Source of the DNA: Thermoanaerobaculia bacterium
GTDB taxonomy: Bacteria; Acidobacteriota; Thermoanaerobaculia; Multivoradales; J023
DNA: 64,000 bases
Direction of reading: 5' to 3'
NCBI GenBank assembly: GCA_030431255.1
Contig: JAUIJL010000010.1
Coordinates: forward strand, 124,001 to 188,000
Positions 59,535 through 64,000 of the stretch are shown in pieces. The notes under the pieces were generated by a model. That model was given only the letters and a program-made list of their open reading frames with translations. It was not told the DNA's origin and made no database searches. Position 1 is the stretch's first letter, and each line of letters begins with the position of its first letter. The position numbers and the translations under genes were made by a program.

Positions 59535-61205
59535 GTGCGCAGGCTCCCTACGTCGCCAGAAGACGACTCGACCTACCTAGGCCATCTCGACTCGGTCACT
59601 CGATCTGCCACCCACACCGTGGATCGAGCGGATATCCGACTACCTGGGCTGACCGTGTTGTGCCATCCAGATCTGCGTCGAGTGGGAGAGCGGGCGTTGC
59701 TTCCGGCCTTGGCCTCCGATCAGGAAGCCCACCTCTCTCGGCTCGAGCCCCTTTTCTCACAGCCCGGCAGCGCCGAGCGAAGACCCCTTGCGGACCCTCG
59801 CCTCAGCCGTAGCGCCCTGCTCCTGCGTCCCACGGGCGGCGGTGGCGTCCAGCTCGTCAATCCGAGCGGTCGCATTCGGATTTCCGTCGACGGCGCGCCC
59901 GTTCACGACCAGATCGACATTTCCCGTGAGCGCATCGAGACCGGTGTGATCTGGTTGATCTCCAATCAGGTCCTGCTGGCCCTCCATCTGATGGAGCCTT
60001 TGAGTCGTGACGAGCCGAGCTTCGGTTTGGTGGGCGAAGGGCTCGGCACTCAACAGATTCGCCGTCAGATCTCGAGTGTGGCGGACCTCGATGTGCCTTG
60101 CCTGATCCGTGGTGAAACCGGCACCGGCAAGGAGTTGGTGGCACTAGCCATACACAAGGCGTCCGCCCGTGCCGAGCGCCCCTTCGAGGCCCTCAACATG
60201 GGTGCCATTCCCCCGACGTTGGCCGCTTCCGAGCTTTTCGGCGCCCTGAAAGGAGCTTTTACCGGCGCCGACCGCAAACGATCGGGCGCGTTTTCCCGCG
60301 CCGACGGTGGCACCTTATTTCTGGACGAGATTGGCGAGACCCCCCCGGAAGTTCAAGTCCTGCTGCTGCGGGCCTTGGAAACCCATCGGATCCGTCCCGT
60401 GGGTGGAGATCGAGAAATACCCGTCTCGGTCCGGATCCTCGCCGCCACCGACGCGGACCTGGAAGGGGCCATCGCCGACGGCCGATTTCGGGAGCCCCTG
60501 GTCCACCGACTGAGCGGTTACGAAATACACCTCCCCCCCTTGCGCCACCGGCTAGAGGACTTCGGTCGCCTCTTGGTGCACTTCCTGGGATTGGAGCTGG
60601 ACAGCGTCGGGGAGAGCGGCCGACTCAAGGGGAGAGGTCGAAGACCGTGGCTGCCCGCATCGCTGGTGGCCAAGCTGGCCGCCTATTCCTGGCCGGGCAA
60701 TATTCGCCAGTTGCGCAACATCGTCCGACAATTGGTGATCGCCAATCGGGGTCGAGAACAGCTCGAATTGACACCGGACTTGGAATCCAAGCTGACGTCG
60801 GATGCCGCTTCAAGTCCAGCCCAGCCAACGGCTACCCAGCCGCCCCGGGAGCCCTTCGCCGCGCACCCACAGCCTCCCGTCGCCACGAATCCCACAGCCG
60901 CCGAGGGCGCTGATCGACCGACCTATCGAAATCCCGACGAAATCGACGAGCAAGAGCTGCTGCAAGCCCTAAAGGCCAACGCGTTCAAGCTCCAACCCAC
61001 CGCGGCGACCCTGGGCATTTCCCGAACCTCCCTCTACGCCCTGATCGAAAAGTCCACACGCCTGCGCAAGGCCAAAGACCTCACCCAACAAGAAATCCTA
61101 GACGCAAAAAACCGCCACGGCGCCGATTTAGACGCCATGGCGGCAGAGCTGGAAGTCTCACGCAAGGGCTTGCGCCGACAGATGACCCGCTTGGGCTTCG
61201 ACTAG
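59535..61205 (+). CDS. FHA-domain sigma-54-dependent transcriptional activator
   Basis: 556 residues from a GTG at 59535. The N-terminus carries LTVLCHPDLRRVGERALL and an FHA-like beta domain (about 88-152: DPRLSRSALLLRPTGG, NPSGRIRISVDGAPV, VIWLISNQVLLALH), a phosphothreonine-binding fold. The AAA+ sigma-54 activation domain follows: Walker A GETGTGKE (193-200), GAFTGA (240-245), which contacts sigma-54, and Walker B GGTLFLDEIG (258-267). A Fis-like helix-turn-helix, PTAATLGISRTSLYALI, lies near 493-510, and a second DNA-binding-like helix pair is at the end. FHA-type activators are commonly controlled by Ser/Thr kinases in Myxococcota. Here two such kinases are close by. Confidence 0.9.
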   Translation: MRRLPTSPEDDSTYLGHLDSVTRSATHTVDRADIRLPGLTVLCHPDLRRVGERALLPALASDQEAHLSRLEPLFSQPGSAERRPLADPRLSRSALLLRPTGGGGVQLVNPSGRIRISVDGAPVHDQIDISRERIETGVIWLISNQVLLALHLMEPLSRDEPSFGLVGEGLGTQQIRRQISSVADLDVPCLIRGETGTGKELVALAIHKASARAERPFEALNMGAIPPTLAASELFGALKGAFTGADRKRSGAFSRADGGTLFLDEIGETPPEVQVLLLRALETHRIRPVGGDREIPVSVRILAATDADLEGAIADGRFREPLVHRLSGYEIHLPPLRHRLEDFGRLLVHFLGLELDSVGESGRLKGRGRRPWLPASLVAKLAAYSWPGNIRQLRNIVRQLVIANRGREQLELTPDLESKLTSDAASSPAQPTATQPPREPFAAHPQPPVATNPTAAEGADRPTYRNPDEIDEQELLQALKANAFKLQPTAATLGISRTSLYALIEKSTRLRKAKDLTQQEILDAKNRHGADLDAMAAELEVSRKGLRRQMTRLGFD

Positions 61206-61930
61206 CTCGCCGAGGCCTTGATGCTGTCTGCGAGCTCGACCAACCAGAGGTGGAGGGGCAGCAAGAGCTTGCAGCGTTCCACGCAGCGCTCGATCAGCCG
61301 CGGATCGCTCAGATCTTCGGGCGGAAAGTAAGGGGTCTCCGCCCAGATGCCGTGGTGTTTGAGCAGGTTTGCCCGCGGATGATCCGATTCGAATCCGCGG
61401 GGCACTCGCTTGTAGTGCTCGCCGCCGATGGAGGTGACCTCGGGACGGGCCGACAGATCGTCGAGGATACCGCTCAATCGAGAGCCGCGTGGGTCGTCGG
61501 CAACGGCTTCCCGCCAGGGCTGTAAGGCCTCCTTGGGAAAGCGATACCAGCCGGTCATGGGCATCAGTCCCTGATCCGGTGCTAGGTGGAAGTAGAAGCC
61601 TGGGCGTTCGGTTTTCTTGCCGTCTCCGTTCCAAAACACCATGCCCAAATGGGTCTTATAGGGTGTTTTATCTTTGGAGAACCGGGTGTCTCGGTAGATC
61701 CGAAAGAGCGAGCCGCTGCCGTTGAGCCGGGTGTCGTATCGCAGGCCCGGCGCCAGCTTCACCAATTGCTCGCCCAAGCCGAGGATGAAGCTTTGGGCCG
61801 GCTCTTGGACCTTCTTATTGAACGTAGCCTTGTGCTCTTCAAACCATTCGCGACGATTGTTGTCGCGAAGATCGTTCAGAAATTGCAGGCCTTCGTCCGG
61901 AAATCCGTCAAACGGTTTGATCCTAGCCAT
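61202..61930 (-). CDS. DUF2461-family protein (TIGR02453)
   Basis: 242 residues with the family opening FDGFPDEGLQFLNDLRDNNRREWFEEHKATF and the middle SGSLFRIYRDTRFSKDKTPYKTHLG, then PGFYFHLAPDQGLM and RGFESDHPRANLLKHHGIWAE. The function of DUF2461 is unknown. It overlaps the convergent activator gene by 4 nt and ends 6 nt before the signal peptidase gene on the same strand. ATG start with a weak ribosome site. Confidence 0.85.
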   Translation of the reverse strand: MARIKPFDGFPDEGLQFLNDLRDNNRREWFEEHKATFNKKVQEPAQSFILGLGEQLVKLAPGLRYDTRLNGSGSLFRIYRDTRFSKDKTPYKTHLGMVFWNGDGKKTERPGFYFHLAPDQGLMPMTGWYRFPKEALQPWREAVADDPRGSRLSGILDDLSARPEVTSIGGEHYKRVPRGFESDHPRANLLKHHGIWAETPYFPPEDLSDPRLIERCVERCKLLLPLHLWLVELADSIKASAS

Positions 61931-61936
61931 GTGGTC

Positions 61937-62725
61937 TTAGGGTAGCTTGCTGAAGAATCGATCCCACCGCGGTTTCCAATAGTCCTCGCGGTCGAAGGAG
62001 AGCGCGACCGCCGTGGCCCGTCCGAGGATCTCTTTGCGTTTCACGTACCCGAAGTAACGGGAATCGCGGCTATTGCCTCGGTTGTCACCCATCACGAAGA
62101 AATGGCCCTCGGGCACTACGAACGGACCCGACGGTGAGACGGATCCGCGAATCGAGCTCATGATCGGATGGCTACGTCCTTCGATCTCCTCCGCCGCAAA
62201 GAGATATCCGGGCTGCTGGTCCTTGGCGATTTGGTTGACGATCTCGGGATCCAATCGATCGTAAATCGCGCGTTTTCCGTTGCGGAAGAGGTAGATTCCC
62301 CGCACTTCCAAGGTATCTCCGGGCAGACCCACCACCCGTTTGACCAAGCGCTTGCTGTCTTCAGGAGACCGCAACACCACCACGTCTCCCCAGGATGGAT
62401 CTTCCCATTGGGCGATTCGGATCGTGGTAAACGGAACTTTCAGATCGTAGGCGACTTTGTTGATGAAAATCCGATCCCCTTCGAGGATCGTCGGTTTCAT
62501 CGATCCAGTCGGCACATCGTTCCAATCCGCCACCGCGGAGCGGAAGCTGAACATCACCAAACCGATCACCAACAGGGGTTTAACCCACTCGCGCCAAAAG
62601 AGCCGTCCATGTCGCTTCCAGCCCTTGGGCTCCGGCCGGCTCGGGCCCGCCTGTCCGCCTTGGGTATCGACGGCCTCAGATGTATCCGCCTGAGGGGCGT
62701 TTGTTTGTGTGCGTGCTTCCATCAT
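61937..62725 (-). CDS. lepB: Signal peptidase I
   Basis: 262 residues from the ATG at 62725 (AGGA 5 nt upstream); a GTG at 62761 would add 12 residues. One membrane helix (near 50-65: VKPLLVIGLVMFSFRSAV) is followed by the SPase I boxes: DVPTGSMKPTILEGD with the catalytic Ser75, DRIFINKVAYDL, SKRLVKRVVGLPGDTLEV with the catalytic Lys129, and GHFFVMGDNRGNSRDSRYFGYV. It removes signal peptides from exported proteins on the outer side of the inner membrane. This window encodes more than ten exported proteins. The long charged N-terminal cytoplasmic tail is unusual but not unique. Confidence 0.93.
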   Translation of the reverse strand: MMEARTQTNAPQADTSEAVDTQGGQAGPSRPEPKGWKRHGRLFWREWVKPLLVIGLVMFSFRSAVADWNDVPTGSMKPTILEGDRIFINKVAYDLKVPFTTIRIAQWEDPSWGDVVVLRSPEDSKRLVKRVVGLPGDTLEVRGIYLFRNGKRAIYDRLDPEIVNQIAKDQQPGYLFAAEEIEGRSHPIMSSIRGSVSPSGPFVVPEGHFFVMGDNRGNSRDSRYFGYVKRKEILGRATAVALSFDREDYWKPRWDRFFSKLP

Positions 62726-62802
62726 CTCGATCCTCAGCGATCCGGTGTCTGAATTGAGCACCGGATCTCAGATTGCGCCGTGCTCGGCGGCCGGCTTGGG
62801 CG

Positions 62803-63807
62803 TCAGCCGACCTTCCACGTATCCCCGGCGCTGAGCAGCTCTTCGAGACTGCCCGTGCCCTGCCGGTCGATCTCATTCTGGATCTGAGCGCCCACGGACT
62901 GCTCAAAGACCGGCTGCTCCACCGCTCGTAACACCCCGAGTGGGGTCGGAAATTCCGGCGGCAAGAGCTGGGTCGCCATTTGTGCCAGCAGAGGGTTGGT
63001 TTCGTCCCAAACCAGGCAGTCTTCTTCGGTCAATCCGTTGCCGAGGTCTTTCACCTCGAGACGCATGCCGTTGAGGACGATGCCCTGGGCGCCGCCGTTG
63101 AAGACCAACGGCTTGCCGTGCTCCAGGTATACCGCCTGGGATTCACGGTTGGCCTTGTCGGTCATGTATGCAAACGCGTGGTCGTTGAAAATGTTGCAGT
63201 TCTGATAGATCTCGACGAAAGCCGAGCCGCGATGCTCCGCCGCTCGACGCAGGGTATCCACCAAGTGTTGTTGGAAGATGTCGACGCTGCGGGCGACGAA
63301 AGAAGCGCCCGCGCCGAGAGTCAGCGCCAGGGGATTGAACGGCGGATCGATGGAGCCCACCGGGGTCGACGAGGTCCGCTTGCCCACCTCACTGGTGGGG
63401 GAATACTGACCCTTGGTCAAACCGTAGATGCGATTGTTGAACATCAAGATCTTGATGCCCACGTTGCGCCGCAGGGCGTGGATCAGATGATTGCCACCGA
63501 TCGACATAGAATCGCCGTCACCGGTGATCACCCAAACATCGAGATCCGGACGTGAGGTCTTCAGCCCGGTAGCGATCGCCGGCGCGCGTCCATGGATGGT
63601 GTGGAAGCCGAAGGTATCCATGTAATACGGGAAGCGGCTCGAGCAGCCGATACCCGACACCACGACGAATTTTTCCTTCGGGATGCCGAGCTCGGGCAAT
63701 AGGGATTGAACCGCCTTGAGGATGGCGTAATCCCCGCATCCCGGGCACCAGCGGACATCTTGATCGCTCTGAAAGTCTTTGCGGGTCAGTGTGGCCGTTT
63801 CAGTCAT
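62803..63807 (-). CDS. korB: 2-oxoacid:ferredoxin oxidoreductase beta subunit (KorB-like)
   Basis: 334 residues of the TPP-binding beta subunit. RWCPGCGDYAILKAV (residues 19-33) holds the CxxC near the TPP site. SGIGCSSRFPYYMDT and HGRAPAIATGLK follow, and GDGDSMSIGGNHLIHALRRN with MFNNRIYGLTKGQYSPTS forms the TPP/Mg site. The enzyme oxidises 2-oxoglutarate (or another 2-oxoacid) with ferredoxin and CoA, in the cytoplasm. It overlaps the alpha-subunit gene by 8 nt. The KorB assignment over PorB is by overall sequence. Confidence 0.9.
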   Translation of the reverse strand: MTETATLTRKDFQSDQDVRWCPGCGDYAILKAVQSLLPELGIPKEKFVVVSGIGCSSRFPYYMDTFGFHTIHGRAPAIATGLKTSRPDLDVWVITGDGDSMSIGGNHLIHALRRNVGIKILMFNNRIYGLTKGQYSPTSEVGKRTSSTPVGSIDPPFNPLALTLGAGASFVARSVDIFQQHLVDTLRRAAEHRGSAFVEIYQNCNIFNDHAFAYMTDKANRESQAVYLEHGKPLVFNGGAQGIVLNGMRLEVKDLGNGLTEEDCLVWDETNPLLAQMATQLLPPEFPTPLGVLRAVEQPVFEQSVGAQIQNEIDRQGTGSLEELLSAGDTWKVG

Positions 63808-64000
63808 TGCCGACCTCCATCATCTCTTCGATCTTGGCGAGAATCTCATTGCGGGTAAACGGCTTGCCCTGCACCTTGCTGTAGGTCACGATGTCTTTGA
63901 GGAATTTGCCCCGCAGGAGCAAAGCCAATTGTCCGGTATTCATTTCCGGCATCAGGACCTTGTCGAAGCGCGACAACACGTCGCCGAGGTTTTTCGGGAA
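63800..64000 (-). CDS. korA: 2-oxoacid:ferredoxin oxidoreductase alpha subunit, C-terminal fragment (KorA-like, partial)
   Basis: The minus-strand frame is open to the right edge of the window, so only the last 66 residues are seen: PKNLGDVLSRFDKVLMPEMNTGQLALLL, then RGKFLKDIVTYSKVQGKPF and IEEMMEVGND before the stop (TGA at 63802-63800). LMPEMNTGQL is the conserved C-terminal element of KorA. The stop overlaps the KorB start by 8 nt, as in the usual korAB operon. Confidence 0.88.
   Translation of the reverse strand, partial: FPKNLGDVLSRFDKVLMPEMNTGQLALLLRGKFLKDIVTYSKVQGKPFTRNEILAKIEEMMEVGND

Noticed and set aside
1-64000. tRNA, rRNA or other classic RNA genes
   Set aside because: No cloverleaf arms with CCA ends or conserved rRNA stretches were recognised by eye; a covariance-model scan was not possible.

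Overview
The window is a GC-rich bacterial chromosome segment with 43 gene calls, two of them cut by the window ends, one gene fragment, and no rRNA, tRNA or CRISPR array that I can see. Gene content points to the phylum Acidobacteriota, probably the Thermoanaerobaculia or a relative. Signs are two secreted VWFA-related proteins of the acidobacterial type, a TonB-dependent receptor with an N-terminal carboxypeptidase-like fold, CRTAC1 (FG-GAP plus ASPIC/UnbV) proteins, ECF sigma factors paired with TPR-tailed Ser/Thr kinases, a form II CoxL-type molybdenum hydroxylase and YpdA. The taxonomy is inference from families, not a database match.

Layout. 1-2.6 kb: surface-glycan genes on the minus strand (GT39-like membrane transferase, sulfotransferase-GT2 fusion). 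2.9-5.7 kb: a secreted protein facing a double-parvulin foldase across a 3 x 16 bp tandem repeat. 5.8-14.6 kb: a plus-strand run of KefF/KefC-like antiporter, membrane-anchored spermidine-synthase-like protein, gingipain-like C25 peptidase and a small secreted partner. 14.7-23.6 kb: two VWFA-related proteins, a secreted TPR protein and a TonB-dependent receptor, separated by bidirectional terminators and a dispersed repeat. 23.8-28.5 kb: a TPR / CRTAC1 / TPR-transglutaminase operon. 28.7-32.6 kb: divergent fatty-acid beta-oxidation genes (thiolase and FadJ-like). 32.7-36.5 kb: secreted protein, metallophosphoesterase, S41 protease, PAP2-like protein. 36.5-41.5 kb: a molybdenum hydroxylase operon (CoxS-L-M order) led by a secreted beta-propeller. 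41.5-46.6 kb: an Rpn-type fragment, YpdA, DUF4404, a hypothetical and a secreted trypsin-like protease. 46.5-61.2 kb: a signalling island. 61.2-64 kb: DUF2461, signal peptidase I and a KorAB 2-oxoacid:ferredoxin oxidoreductase.

The most interesting part is the signalling island. It holds two membrane Ser/Thr kinases with C-terminal TPRs, two ECF sigma factors, a sigma-like protein fused to a membrane/coiled-coil half, a 74-residue stand-alone copy of the kinase N-terminal domain coupled to one ECF gene, an FHA-type sigma-54 activator, and two secreted proteins with near-identical 50-bp acidic repeats. A perfect sigma-54 promoter match lies in front of one repeat protein. Between it and the divergently transcribed activator gene are several GAAATGTC boxes, including a 17-bp palindrome. 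The simplest reading is a kinase-to-FHA-activator-to-sigma-54 circuit that controls a secreted repeat protein, beside a kinase/ECF circuit.

A second unexpected item is a dispersed repeat of about 168 bp, present twice (near 20.2-20.4 kb and, inverted, near 33.3-33.4 kb), both times in a tail-to-tail intergenic spacer. Short in-frame or intergenic tandem duplications of 13-18 bp recur throughout the window.
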